This document shows positions 26,387 to 35,348 of a stretch of 64,000 bases of DNA, in pieces. How positions within the stretch are numbered: position 1 is the stretch's first letter; every line of letters starts with the position of its first letter. A program made the position numbers and the translations under genes. Source of the DNA: Emticicia sp. C21 (GTDB lineage: Bacteria; Bacteroidota; Bacteroidia; Cytophagales; Spirosomataceae); NCBI RefSeq assembly GCF_003418935.1, contig NZ_QVMT01000004.1:124282-188281 (forward strand), given 5' to 3'. A model generated the notes under the pieces. The model saw nothing but the letters and a program-made list of their open reading frames with translations, made no database searches and was not told the origin of the DNA.

Positions 26387-27130
26387 ATGATAAAGGAGTT
26401 TTTTGAAGAAATTGAAGCATCAGACGATTTTTTGAATCAACTGGACAGACAGATAAAGCCACAAATAGAGGCTTATTTTGACTATATATTTAACCATGAC
26501 GAAATAAGACTTCAATTGAAATACAATGGTTTTGAGACAATTCAGAAAAGAGATAGTGATAAAAAATATATAATCAGGTATGAGGGGAATATATCTAAAA
26601 TTACTGTAGGAGTGTACTTTGGCACAAAGCAAATATGTTTTCCCATTGGAATTGCTTGGATAGACCCTTATTATAGATTTGAAATAAAGCCGAAGGAATA
26701 CTTAAAAAGTGAGCCCATACTTTTTTGGATTATGGTTCCCTTTAATATTAATTTTTTAGAGGATATGAAAAAAATTATCCGAAGTTCAAAAACCAAGAAG
26801 TATGACTTTGGAAAGTTTAAATATGCTTTAAATATAAGCTCTTTAGGGATTGATATAACTATGAGTATCCAGACAATAGATGATAATTATGAAATACTTA
26901 CGCGTGAATTATCGTCAATCATGAGCGAATGGAATACAAATGCCGAAAATAATATAACTGGATATAAAGGCCTCATTCATTATGCAGAATTGGAAAGAGG
27001 ACCGATTCCGATGTTAGCTATAGCGAAGATAAATTTAGGCACAGCAGAAATGGATGGCCTGAAATTTATCCTGAAGAAAATCAACAAATTAGAGATTAGT
27101 CTTACTAAAGTTGAAATAGCAAGCATGTAA
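26387..27130 (+). CDS. Hypothetical protein
   Basis: A 247-residue soluble protein that I do not recognise. It opens with a helical segment (MIKEFFEEIEASDDFLNQLD), then alternates strands and helices, with YEGNISKITVGVYFGTK, a Pro/Trp-rich middle (FPIGIAWIDPYYRF, ILFWIMVPF) and a final helix DGLKFILKKINKLE. It has no signal peptide and no cysteine-rich site. A+T content and Ile/Lys-heavy codon use are higher than in the flanking genes, which is consistent with recent acquisition. A 182-bp spacer precedes it, in which I see no feature. Confidence 0.5.
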   Translation: MIKEFFEEIEASDDFLNQLDRQIKPQIEAYFDYIFNHDEIRLQLKYNGFETIQKRDSDKKYIIRYEGNISKITVGVYFGTKQICFPIGIAWIDPYYRFEIKPKEYLKSEPILFWIMVPFNINFLEDMKKIIRSSKTKKYDFGKFKYALNISSLGIDITMSIQTIDDNYEILTRELSSIMSEWNTNAENNITGYKGLIHYAELERGPIPMLAIAKINLGTAEMDGLKFILKKINKLEISLTKVEIASM

Positions 27131-27249
27131 AGAAGGTTTTCAAAGTTTTAATAAGTAAATTGCTAAATTAAACTCCGTACAACTTAGAGTATTTTACTCT
27201 GTGTTACCCAGTGGTTAAAATTTTTAATAGCAACAATCTTTTCCCATCA

Positions 27250-28512
27250 ATGAACAAACGTCAGTTTATTAAGACCATTGCTGCTACTGGCTTGGCTGTT
27301 CCTGCTTTTGGGGAGGGCTTTGAGAAAGCCTTAGCTAAAGTTCAAATACAAACCCCGGAAGAAACCGCAGAGAATGAGGAATTCTGGGCAGAGGTTAGGA
27401 GAGGTTATAAAATCAAGCCCGATTATGTGAATCTCGAAAACGGCTACTATTGTTTTACTCCTCAGGAAACCTTGCAGAATTATATCAGGCATGTGCAGGA
27501 TATTAACTTTCAGGGGTCTTATTATATGCGCACCCGACAATTTGATGATAAGGCTGAAATCAGAAAGAAACTGGCTGCCTTAGCTGGTTGTTCACATGAA
27601 GAACTAATAGTTACCCGGAATACGACAGAATCATTAGATACTGTGATTGCCGGGATAGACTGGAAAGCAGGCGACGAAGCCGTAATGGCCGAACAGGATT
27701 ATGGTGCGATGCTCGATATGTTTAAGTTACAAGCCCGCCGATATGGCATTATAAACAAGATTGTCTCTGTACCGAATCACCCCGCTTCTGATGAGGAAGT
27801 AGTTTCAATTTATGAAAAAGCCATCACACCTAAAACAAGATTGCTAATGGTTTGCCATATGATTAATATTACGGGGCATATCCTGCCTATCAGAAAAATA
27901 TGCGATATGGCGCACAGTAAAGGTGTTGAGGTAATGGTTGATGGAGCACATGCATTTGCACATATCAACTATAAAATCAGTGATTTGGGTTGTGATTATT
28001 ATGGAAGCAGTTTGCATAAATGGTTGAGTGTGCCGCTAGGCACCGGAATCTTATATGTAAAGAAAGATAAAATTGCCAAACTCTGGCAGATGTTTGGAGA
28101 TATGGGTTATAAAGATGATGATATCAGAAAGCTAAATCATACGGGCACTAACCCTGTACACACAGATTTAACCATTGCCGATGCCATTAACTTCTACGAA
28201 AAAATTGGTAGGGAACGCAAAGAGGCACGGTTAAGGTATTTGCAGGAGTACTGGACAAAACAGGTGAGAAACCTACCAAATATAGTATTGAATACACCTG
28301 CTGACAGTCATCGGGCCTGTGGGATAGCCAATGTAGGTATTGCAACTATGAAACCGACTGACCTTGCGAAGACCTTGTTGGAGCAATATAAGGTATGGAC
28401 TGTTGCCATTGACTCCCCTACCGTAAAGGGTTGCAGAATTACCCCTAATATCTATACGACAACTGCCGAACTGGATACCTTTGTACTAGCATTGAAAACT
28501 TTAGCTACATAA
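27250..28512 (+). CDS. Class V aminotransferase-like PLP enzyme, possibly exported
   Basis: A 420-residue fold-type I PLP protein of the isopenicillin-N epimerase/cysteine-desulfurase-like group. TRNTTESLDTVI is the phosphate/PLP loop, VMVDGAHAFAHI carries the PLP Asp, and SSLHKWLSVPLGTG holds the Schiff-base Lys257. The start at 27250 gives MNKRQFIKTIAATGLAVPA, a leader like a Tat or Sec signal but with KR instead of RR, so export is likely yet uncertain. Substrate is unknown; related exported proteins are common in Cytophagales. It is transcribed alone, and the hairpin at 28518 follows. Confidence 0.82.
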   Translation: MNKRQFIKTIAATGLAVPAFGEGFEKALAKVQIQTPEETAENEEFWAEVRRGYKIKPDYVNLENGYYCFTPQETLQNYIRHVQDINFQGSYYMRTRQFDDKAEIRKKLAALAGCSHEELIVTRNTTESLDTVIAGIDWKAGDEAVMAEQDYGAMLDMFKLQARRYGIINKIVSVPNHPASDEEVVSIYEKAITPKTRLLMVCHMINITGHILPIRKICDMAHSKGVEVMVDGAHAFAHINYKISDLGCDYYGSSLHKWLSVPLGTGILYVKKDKIAKLWQMFGDMGYKDDDIRKLNHTGTNPVHTDLTIADAINFYEKIGRERKEARLRYLQEYWTKQVRNLPNIVLNTPADSHRACGIANVGIATMKPTDLAKTLLEQYKVWTVAIDSPTVKGCRITPNIYTTTAELDTFVLALKTLAT

Positions 28513-28517
28513 AAAAT

Positions 28518-28538
28518 GCCCACGATTGACTCGTGGGC
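28518..28538. terminator. Terminator hairpin between convergent genes
   Basis: GCCCACGA and TCGTGGGC (perfect, 5-nt loop) lie between the aminotransferase and the DUF937 gene. The minus-strand RNA ends in ATTTTTTA, so it serves the DUF937 gene best. The plus-strand tail (TTGTAAC) is weak. Confidence 0.75.
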
Positions 28539-28574
28539 TTGTAACAATAGCAATCACCAGCAGATACTGATTTT

Positions 28575-29828
28575 CTATTTTTTTACTTTTACGGTTATTT
28601 TTGCGTCAACCTCGCTTACTGTTTTAGATTGTATATCTATCTGACTCTCCCGTACACCTTTTTCCAGTAAAGCTTCACGCAGGGCATAAGCACGGTCTTC
28701 ACCTAAGGTGCCACCACCGCTTTGTGAACCACCTGCGATGGTAATCTTAGCCTTTGAATTATTCTTCAAAAATCTTACCAAATCGTTTATATCACCCTTA
28801 CCACTGATTTCAGCGCTACCTTTTCTGAAATTAAGGTTGGGCAGACCAATCCAAGAAGTACTCGTATTTAATGCATTACTGATAGATTCTCCACTGCCTG
28901 ACGCATTATCTGCAGAGTTCACAGGCTTCTCCTCTATCTTTGGTAATTCTGCTTTCTTATCTGCTACTTTCGTATCTGCAGGCTTAGGTTCGACTTTTTC
29001 TACCGGGGTAGTAATAGTCAAAGTATCTTTTGGCACTATATTAAATGAAGTAGTATCAGGTATTACAGTGGCAGTAGAATCAGCCAATGGTAAAGATTGT
29101 GGCTGCGAATCCTGCTGTTTTTTGTACTTAAATACATAAAACAGAATAGCAATCAGAACTAAAGCCAATAAAACCCAGGGAATCCAGACCGCAGGACCTC
29201 CACCGGAGGCATTCGGGTTTGGATTGGCATCTTTCTCTTTTTCCTTTTTCTTCTCCTTAGCTTGTTCTCTAGCCGATTTTTTATTGACAGGTTCTTCTTT
29301 TGTAATCAGTTTATTAATCAAAACAGGTGGCAGGGCTGCCAATACAGCATCTCTCTGCTCATTTAACAACTTCATTAGTCCCGAAACCCCCATACCCTCT
29401 CTGGCAATTACTTTACCCAAAGCCCCTAAAACCAAAGGCGTTGCTAAACCTATTAAAGACGAAGCAGAAGTTTTACGAATATTGCTTAAAGCAGAAATAG
29501 TCTCAACAATACCATTACTTTTATTACCTAAAAAATGATTAAAGATATTTGTACCAATGGTTATTAATAATTGTGTTTTGTCGAAGTTTCCCAACAGATT
29601 AGGTAAATCATCAAGGATTTCTCCTGTGTGCCCACCATCCTTTAATACATCCATCACCTTGCCCGCACTCTCTTCTGTAGTAGTATTCTGTATAATACCC
29701 CCAAGTACTGTAGGAACGGCTTTATCTAAAGCAAGGCTGATATTTTCGGGGTGTTCGCCCAAAAAATTGCTAACTTTTTCAATAACTGAATCAGTCAGTT
29801 TGTCTTTTATCAGTCCAATAATATTCAT
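28575..29828 (-). CDS. DUF937 protein with transmembrane helix and OmpA-like C-terminal domain
   Basis: A 417-residue protein. Residues 1-160 form a DUF937 domain (LGEHPENISLALDKAVPTVLGGI and SLIGLATPLVLGALGKV repeats). A Lys/Glu-rich stretch (about 175-200), one membrane helix (215-233), a Pro/Lys/Ala/Thr-rich periplasmic linker (about 240-320) and an OmpA-like peptidoglycan-binding-type domain follow (about 335-417: LNFRKGSAEISGKGDIND, LGEDRAYALREALLEKGV). With positive residues before the helix, the DUF937 domain should face the cytoplasm and the OmpA-like part the periplasm. DUF937 is poorly characterised. Transcription ends at the 28518 hairpin. Confidence 0.75.
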   Translation of the reverse strand: MNIIGLIKDKLTDSVIEKVSNFLGEHPENISLALDKAVPTVLGGIIQNTTTEESAGKVMDVLKDGGHTGEILDDLPNLLGNFDKTQLLITIGTNIFNHFLGNKSNGIVETISALSNIRKTSASSLIGLATPLVLGALGKVIAREGMGVSGLMKLLNEQRDAVLAALPPVLINKLITKEEPVNKKSAREQAKEKKKEKEKDANPNPNASGGGPAVWIPWVLLALVLIAILFYVFKYKKQQDSQPQSLPLADSTATVIPDTTSFNIVPKDTLTITTPVEKVEPKPADTKVADKKAELPKIEEKPVNSADNASGSGESISNALNTSTSWIGLPNLNFRKGSAEISGKGDINDLVRFLKNNSKAKITIAGGSQSGGGTLGEDRAYALREALLEKGVRESQIDIQSKTVSEVDAKITVKVKK

Positions 29829-30121
29829 ACAAATCTTTTTCTCGTGTAGCTAATAATTATTTTTGGGGTACGATCATAACAATTATGTTTTTTACAAAAA
29901 CTATGCCCAAAATAGAGGCATTTCTAAAAAAAATCATATCCGTTTAATAAGAAAACGAAAAACCAAAGCTGCTATTTTCTGTTATACAAATTATAAATCA
30001 AGCATTTTAAAATATTGGCATACAAAGGGCAAAATATTACCATTTAAGAATATTATATGATTTTTTAAAGAATTTTACAATATAAATGACTGATAATCAT
30101 TCATTTATGATTTTTATAATA
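29829..30121. other. A+T-rich divergent spacer
   Basis: About 290 bp between the DUF937 gene and the next plus-strand gene, rich in A+T, with no gene, repeat or hairpin that I can support. A 65-codon open frame here is A+T-driven and lacks family resemblance. The promoter for the downstream gene lies at its right end. Confidence 0.5.
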
Positions 30122-30129
30122 TAATTTTG
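30122..30129 (+). promoter_or_regulatory. -7 promoter box (TAATTTTG)
   Basis: TAATTTTG is an exact match to TAnnTTTG, 26 bp before the ATG of the glycogen-binding-fold gene. The same box at the same distance occurs before the S9 peptidase gene. No clear -33 element is visible in the A+T-rich upstream sequence. Confidence 0.5.
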
Positions 30130-30155
30130 TTGCGAAAATCAAAACATGCATAAAA

Positions 30156-30461
30156 ATGGCACTTGTAAAACAATTTTCTAAAACCAAATCAGTTTGTAAA
30201 GTTACGTTCACGCTACCTTCAGAAGTTGTTAATGAAGCTAAGAAAGTAGCTCTTGTAGGTGAGTTCAATGAGTGGAACTCAACAGCTACCTTGTTGAAGA
30301 AACAAAAAGATGGTCAATATAAAGCTTCAGTAGAACTTCCTATCGGTTCAGAATTCCAATTCCGCTATTTATTGGATGGAACTAACTGGATTAATGATGA
30401 AGCTGCTGACAAATATGTGGCTAACGAATTCACTACAGACAACTCGGTAGTTGTATTGTAA
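30156..30461 (+). CDS. Small isoamylase-N/AMPK-type carbohydrate-binding-fold protein
   Basis: A 101-residue protein made of a single early-set (CBM48-like) domain: CKVTFTLPSEVVNEAKKVALVGEFNEWNSTATLLKK, then YKASVELPIGSEFQFRYLLDG and WINDEAADKYVANEFTTDNSVVVL. GEFNEWN and the FRYLLDG strand are hallmarks of glycogen-branching-enzyme and AMPK-beta domains. No catalytic domain is attached, so it is a stand-alone binder or regulator, presumably of glycogen or starch. Its perfect -7 box and very strong terminator suggest an abundant monocistronic message. Confidence 0.85.
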   Translation: MALVKQFSKTKSVCKVTFTLPSEVVNEAKKVALVGEFNEWNSTATLLKKQKDGQYKASVELPIGSEFQFRYLLDGTNWINDEAADKYVANEFTTDNSVVVL

Positions 30462-30477
30462 TTTGAAGAAGAAATTT

Positions 30478-30510
30478 AAAAGCCCAAACGGTGTCGTTTG
30501 GGCTTTTTTT
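30478..30510 (+). terminator. Strong rho-independent terminator
   Basis: AAAAGCCCAAACG pairs perfectly with CGTTTGGGCTTTT (loop GTGT) and is followed by further T residues, 17 bp after the stop of the carbohydrate-binding-fold gene. Confidence 0.93.
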
Positions 30511-30515
30511 GTATA

Positions 30516-30809
30516 CTACCGAATTGGCTCATAGTCTAGTTCCAGAAAACCTTCTACATTGGCTAACCAGTACTGGTCTACAAATGCCACATGCTCAGGG
30601 TGAGAATTATACTTCTCGTACAGGGCTCTATTGGCAAAATCCATAAACAAACCATAATCAAACGAATTATGCGTGCTCGTCTGCCGATAAGTTATAAAAT
30701 TCTCTACTCCTTCTATTGATGCCAGTTTATTTACTGCATCAAAAAATAACTGCTCTTCCTGAGACCCTATCGGGTGCTTTAGTTTAAATACAACTGAGTG
30801 GCGGATCAT
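30516..30809 (-). CDS. Stress-responsive A/B barrel (Dabb) protein
   Basis: A 97-residue protein with one Dabb domain: IRHSVVFKLKHPIGSQEEQLFF, then VENFITYRQTS, FDYGLFMDFANRALYEKYNSHPEHVAFVDQY and a final LELDYEP strand. The IRH...VFKLK start and the HPEH motif are family hallmarks. Such proteins are small dimeric ferredoxin-like barrels, named for plant stress induction, with some enzymes among them; bacterial roles are mostly unknown. It is convergent with the upstream gene and lies downstream of the ThuA fusion start on the same strand, separated by a 97-bp spacer with an imperfect inverted repeat. Confidence 0.85.
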   Translation of the reverse strand: MIRHSVVFKLKHPIGSQEEQLFFDAVNKLASIEGVENFITYRQTSTHNSFDYGLFMDFANRALYEKYNSHPEHVAFVDQYWLANVEGFLELDYEPIR

Positions 30810-30814
30810 TTTAT

Positions 30815-30900
30815 TGAGTGATTGATCGATTTAGTGAATTAGTGATTAGTAAATATATAATTCATTACTTAACTATTCAACAATTCACTCTTAATTACTC
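30815..30900. repeat. Imperfect palindromic spacer repeat
   Basis: The left part contains TTAGTGAATTAGTGATTAGT. The right part (30861-30900) is its approximate inverted copy (roughly 70% by eye), built of short GATTAGT-like units. It fills the spacer between the ThuA fusion stop and the Dabb start and resembles the purine-rich palindromes in the permease array in style but not sequence. Confidence 0.35.
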
Positions 30901-30906
30901 CTTGCA

Positions 30907-33900
30907 TTAATCAAATTTAAGGGTTTTAAATTTAATTAAGTTATCACTTGGTTTGTCTGGTTTCACTGCTACGATATATAAATCGCGGAAGCCCTCAACA
31001 GGTTTATCCAGTTTGCTTTCTACCCACTTCATTTTACCCCAGCCCTCTGTCGGACTAAAGGTAGTTGATGCAAGAATAGGCCCGGCCACTGAATTTTCTC
31101 TTACTTCTATCACACCCGATTTATCCAGAGAGGCATATTCAAAGGCAATAGTTTTGATATTGGTCAGGTCTATATTCTTGAATACGAGATAAGCCTTAGA
31201 AGCTCCTTGACGAAGTTCGCCCCAGTCAAACACAAAACCAGGGTGTCTGTCAGAATCCATCGCTCTTAGTTGGTGATAACGCAAGCGAGTAACGTCTTCT
31301 GATTTTTCCGGTTTTGCGCCTGCTGCGCCATTGTCAACATATGTCGCCTTAACAGTATAATATCCGGTTGTTTTGTTTTCTAAATGCTCTTTTAATGGCA
31401 GAATGCCATTTGCTCCGATAGGCTTAAAGTTCTTGTTAGGGTCATTGATGGCCAGAATATACTTCACCATTTCGTCGGCATCCTGAGAAGATATTTGCGG
31501 GTGCGCACTCATCACGTGTGTGCTGCCCCAGCTACCACCACCACCATCAATAATTTTCTTCGATAAAGTCCTGATAGTTTTGTTATCTCCACTACCATAT
31601 TTTTTTGAAATTGCTAAAAATGATGGACCTACCGAAGTTTTATCGATTGTATGGCAAGCTTTGCAATCGCTGGCTTCTATCAGAGTTTTACCTAATGAGC
31701 CTAATTCTACTTTAGAATCTGATTTTGCACCACTCACTGGTTGATAAGGGTTCGGATAGTAGTTATACTCTACCTTACGCTTTTTGGCATTGATAACCTT
31801 GTCTTCTGCATCATTAATTGATACTGTATATTCAAAAGGTTGGTTATCCCAATAGAAAGACTTGTTTTTCTTTGCATTGATTGCCACTACCGGAACAGCA
31901 TTGCCTACCCTTACATTCAGTGTATCCGTGCCTGTTCTACCTGCGGCATCCTTAGCCATAAAAACTACTTTATAATTGCCGTTTTTGTCGAAGGTATGCG
32001 TATACATAGCTTTATCAGCCGGCAATTTAGCACCATTAATATACCATTCGTAAGTAAGTTTATCATCAAAATCTAAATCTACTCCTCTACCCGCAAAACG
32101 TAGTCTTAGCGGGGCTTTGCCTGCCCACTCTTTATACTGAGGCACATCTCTGATTTCGGAAGTAATAAATGATTCTTTATTTTTTCTCACTGCTAAAACC
32201 GTATCTACAATACTGGCTATGGCTTGTGGCGCTCTGTTATCGTAATTATACTCAATTTTCACCAAACGGGCATCGGTATTATCAGCGCCATAAACCGAGC
32301 CGTATTCCAATACGTACATAATACCTTCTTTGCTGAATGCCAAGTCAATTGGTCGTCTGAAATCGCCTTTCGTTGGCATAAATGGCTCTGTTTTTACGTA
32401 GTTCTCATCTTTGTCAAATCTGACTGCCAACATCCAGTTACGCATCCAGTCGAAGATAAACAAGGCACCATCATAATACTTAGGTATCTTGTTCTTAGTA
32501 CTAGAAGCTTCATTATAGGTATAAAACTGACCTGCCATCGCACTACGCCCACCTGTACCTAATTCAGGGAAATCAGGTGATAAGGCATACGGATACCATA
32601 ACATAGGCGGTGTAGCTGCAGGTAATTCTTTCAGTCCTGTATTATTAGGTGAGTTGTTGACAGGTTTTTTAGGGTCATAATTAGCGCCAGGTTTTCCGGT
32701 TTCAAAATCCCATTCGGCATAGGCGTAGTTGTTACCTACAAAATACGGCCATCCGAAATTGCCCGGCTTTTTAGCCTGATTAAATTCATCATACCCTCTT
32801 GGGCCTCTTGGGCTATCTTCTCCGGCATCAGGGCCAATTTCTCCCCAATAGATGGTACCCGTTTGAGGATTGATGGCAATTCTATATGGATTCCGACAAC
32901 CCATGGCATAAATTTCGGGCTTTGTATTCTCCTTCCCTACTTCAAACATATTTCCTTTTGGAATGGTGTATGTACCGTCTGGTTGTGGGTGAATACGAAG
33001 TATCTTACCTTTGAAATCATTGGTATTAGCCGCTGAACGTTGCGCATCCATCGGGTAATATTGTGGGTCGGTACGTTCGTCAATAGGTGCATAGCCATTC
33101 GATGGGAACGGTGTAGTACCATCACCAGTCGATAAAATCAGGTTACGGTCTTTATCAAATGCCAGAGAGCCGCCATGATGCGAACCACTATTAATTTGTA
33201 CAGGTACTTTTAATAAGACTTTTTCAGAAGCTAAATCAATTACATCTTTAGTTGAAATGGTAAACCTTGATAGATTGAAATAAATCGGCTCACCCTCAAT
33301 AGGCGGAGAATAATATAAATACATCCAACGATTGGTATCAAAATCAGGATCAAGTGTGATACCTATCACACCTGTGCCCCCTTTCATTACGACCGGGAAA
33401 CGATGAATCAGTTTGAATTTATTGGTTTTGGTATCAAATACTGATAGATTACCTGCTAGTTCGGTCATGTACACCTTTCCGTCGTTAGATACAGCCAATT
33501 CCATGGGATTATTCAGGTCGTTCACCAAAACCGTTTTCTCAAATCTGTTTTCTTCCGGCATGGTTACCGAATAGGCTTTAGAATAATCCAGCGGTTTCCC
33601 GTCACCCATCGCATAGTTAATACCACCCAGAAGGTGTTTCTGAAATAATGGTTCAGAAAAACTATCATCATTGTGTCCACCTCCGGTAAAGAAAGACCTG
33701 CCGCCATCAAATTCATGATACCAGGCAATCGGGTGATTTCCTCCGTTGGTACCACCATCGTAGGTGCTTTCATCCAGATATGCCAAAGGTTTTATGTTGC
33801 GGTAGATAGACTTATAATTATACCATTCATCGGTGCGCTCCCATTTATCAGGTAAATGATTGGTTGAGATATGCGATTTATCTGTTACAAGTACTGTGGC

Positions 33901-34347
33901 CTTTCTAACGTTTGAGTTATTCGGGTGGCTTTCAAAGTATGCTCCTACCAATTGCCCATACCATGGCCATTCGTACTCTGTATCAGCCGCCGAGTGGATA
34001 CCCACAAAACCACCCCCAGCCTGAATGTACCTTTCAAACGCTGCTTGCTGTGCATTGTTCAGAACGTTCCCGGTAGTTGAATTGAAGATAACGGCATTAT
34101 ACTTTTTAAGATTATCGTCGGTGAAATCATCTGAGTTTTCTGATATATCAACTCCGAAATTATTCTCCTGACCTAATTTTTTTATCCCTTCTTTGCCAAA
34201 AGGAATACTTGAGTGTCGCCAGCCTTTGGTTTTAGAAAATACTAAAACTCTTTTTTGCTGGGCTGAAGCACCATGATAAATGAAAGTCGTAAATAGGGTG
34301 CAAAGAACCCACAAGCTGAAAGAGAGTCTTTTAGCAGGTTGTTTCAT
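30907..34347 (-). CDS. ThuA / sugar dehydrogenase / cytochrome c / carbohydrate-binding fusion
   Basis: A 1146-residue exported protein with a signal peptide (about 1-29). A ThuA-like domain follows (about 33-245: RVLVFSKTKGWRHSSI, GGGFVGIHSAADTEYEW, WYHEFDGGRSFFTGGGH). Then comes a PQQ-type glucose/sorbosone dehydrogenase propeller (about 275-690: NPMELAVSNDGKVYMTE, GSHHGGSLAFD, GCRNPYRIAINP), a PKD-like segment (about 715-820), a class I cytochrome c domain (Cys895-x2-Cys898-His899 in CKACHTID, with a likely Met ligand in HVMSAHP) and a C-terminal CBM6-like beta-sandwich (about 1010-1146). Such chains probably oxidise sugars in the periplasm and pass electrons to the attached haem. A strong -7 candidate is not evident upstream. 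Confidence 0.9.
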   Translation of the reverse strand: MKQPAKRLSFSLWVLCTLFTTFIYHGASAQQKRVLVFSKTKGWRHSSIPFGKEGIKKLGQENNFGVDISENSDDFTDDNLKKYNAVIFNSTTGNVLNNAQQAAFERYIQAGGGFVGIHSAADTEYEWPWYGQLVGAYFESHPNNSNVRKATVLVTDKSHISTNHLPDKWERTDEWYNYKSIYRNIKPLAYLDESTYDGGTNGGNHPIAWYHEFDGGRSFFTGGGHNDDSFSEPLFQKHLLGGINYAMGDGKPLDYSKAYSVTMPEENRFEKTVLVNDLNNPMELAVSNDGKVYMTELAGNLSVFDTKTNKFKLIHRFPVVMKGGTGVIGITLDPDFDTNRWMYLYYSPPIEGEPIYFNLSRFTISTKDVIDLASEKVLLKVPVQINSGSHHGGSLAFDKDRNLILSTGDGTTPFPSNGYAPIDERTDPQYYPMDAQRSAANTNDFKGKILRIHPQPDGTYTIPKGNMFEVGKENTKPEIYAMGCRNPYRIAINPQTGTIYWGEIGPDAGEDSPRGPRGYDEFNQAKKPGNFGWPYFVGNNYAYAEWDFETGKPGANYDPKKPVNNSPNNTGLKELPAATPPMLWYPYALSPDFPELGTGGRSAMAGQFYTYNEASSTKNKIPKYYDGALFIFDWMRNWMLAVRFDKDENYVKTEPFMPTKGDFRRPIDLAFSKEGIMYVLEYGSVYGADNTDARLVKIEYNYDNRAPQAIASIVDTVLAVRKNKESFITSEIRDVPQYKEWAGKAPLRLRFAGRGVDLDFDDKLTYEWYINGAKLPADKAMYTHTFDKNGNYKVVFMAKDAAGRTGTDTLNVRVGNAVPVVAINAKKNKSFYWDNQPFEYTVSINDAEDKVINAKKRKVEYNYYPNPYQPVSGAKSDSKVELGSLGKTLIEASDCKACHTIDKTSVGPSFLAISKKYGSGDNKTIRTLSKKIIDGGGGSWGSTHVMSAHPQISSQDADEMVKYILAINDPNKNFKPIGANGILPLKEHLENKTTGYYTVKATYVDNGAAGAKPEKSEDVTRLRYHQLRAMDSDRHPGFVFDWGELRQGASKAYLVFKNIDLTNIKTIAFEYASLDKSGVIEVRENSVAGPILASTTFSPTEGWGKMKWVESKLDKPVEGFRDLYIVAVKPDKPSDNLIKFKTLKFD

Positions 34348-34603
34348 AGTAATAAGGTTAAATAGAAAGAATTCAAATATAACTATTTCTTGTTAAACCT
34401 TTGCTATTTTAAGATAATTCAGAATAATTATGCGATGAAAAAGCACAAATACACTTCAAATAAGAATCAATTAACTCATTTTACAGTATTTTATTTTATC
34501 AAATTGACTATTCACAGGTTTTCAACTATTTAATTAAACCCAAACAAAAATCATATTTTGACATAGTTTTAACTATTTTTGATGTATCAATAAGAGATAT
34601 ATC

Positions 34604-35332
34604 ATGATTGATTCTGAAACCCCGAGGCTCTCGCGACTTACTGCCATTATTACTTTCCTGCAAACAAAACGTTTAGTTACTTCTACCGAATTAGCTAAGA
34701 AATTTGGTGTAAGTATCAGAACCATTTACCGGGACATCAGGGCTTTGGAGCTATCCGGTATTCCCATTTGTACAGAAGAAGGAAAGGGGTATTCTTTGGT
34801 TGAAGGATTTTCATTAGCCCCTGTCATGTTTACTGAAACAGAAGCCAATGCCTTGATAACTGCTGAACAACTGGTATTGAAAAACAGCGATACTTCTTTT
34901 ATTAAAAACTATCAGGATGCGCTCATTAAGGTAAAAGCTGTACTACGCACCAATACCAAAGAAAAAGCCCGGATTCTGGCCGAAAGAATTATATATAGAA
35001 ATAATACTCCGCAAAGTAGTAGTAGTCATTATTTGTCAATTATCCAGTTAGCGCTTACTAATTATGCGCCCATCCGTATCAATTATGTGTCATATGAGAA
35101 TAATACTACCCAAAGAGTAGTTGAACCCTTTGCCTTATATAATACACAGGAAAACTGGGTGTTGATTGCCTACTGCCGGATGCGAAAAGAGAATCGCTCG
35201 TTCAGATTAGATCGTATTCAGTCCTTAGAGACCTTGCCTGAGAAGTTTCAGCCACAAAACATTACCTTGCAGGAATATTTTGAATCGGTGAGAAAGAAAT
35301 ATTTTAATACCCCTGACATACCTCTGTCTTAA
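34604..35332 (+). CDS. WYL domain transcriptional regulator (HTH_11, YafY-like)
   Basis: A 242-residue regulator. The HTH (about 10-65) reads LSRLTAIITFLQTKRLVTST, ELAKKFGVSIRTIYRDIRAL, then GIPICTEEGKGYSLVEGF. A helical linker leads to the WYL domain (about 145-215: APIRINYVSYENNTTQRVVEPFALY, ENWVLIAYCRMRKENRSFRLDRI). WYL domains bind nucleotides or nucleic acid-derived ligands. The two small genes that follow after 16 and 2 bp are probably in its operon. A TATTTTTG box (34574-34581) lies 22 bp before the ATG. Confidence 0.88.
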   Translation: MIDSETPRLSRLTAIITFLQTKRLVTSTELAKKFGVSIRTIYRDIRALELSGIPICTEEGKGYSLVEGFSLAPVMFTETEANALITAEQLVLKNSDTSFIKNYQDALIKVKAVLRTNTKEKARILAERIIYRNNTPQSSSSHYLSIIQLALTNYAPIRINYVSYENNTTQRVVEPFALYNTQENWVLIAYCRMRKENRSFRLDRIQSLETLPEKFQPQNITLQEYFESVRKKYFNTPDIPLS

Positions 35333-35348
35333 TGGTAAGCTAGTTTTG

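Noticed and set aside
29863-30060. A 65-codon frame in the A+T-rich spacer
   Set aside because: Very A+T-rich, lysine/isoleucine filler without domain signs, and no promoter or ribosome site.
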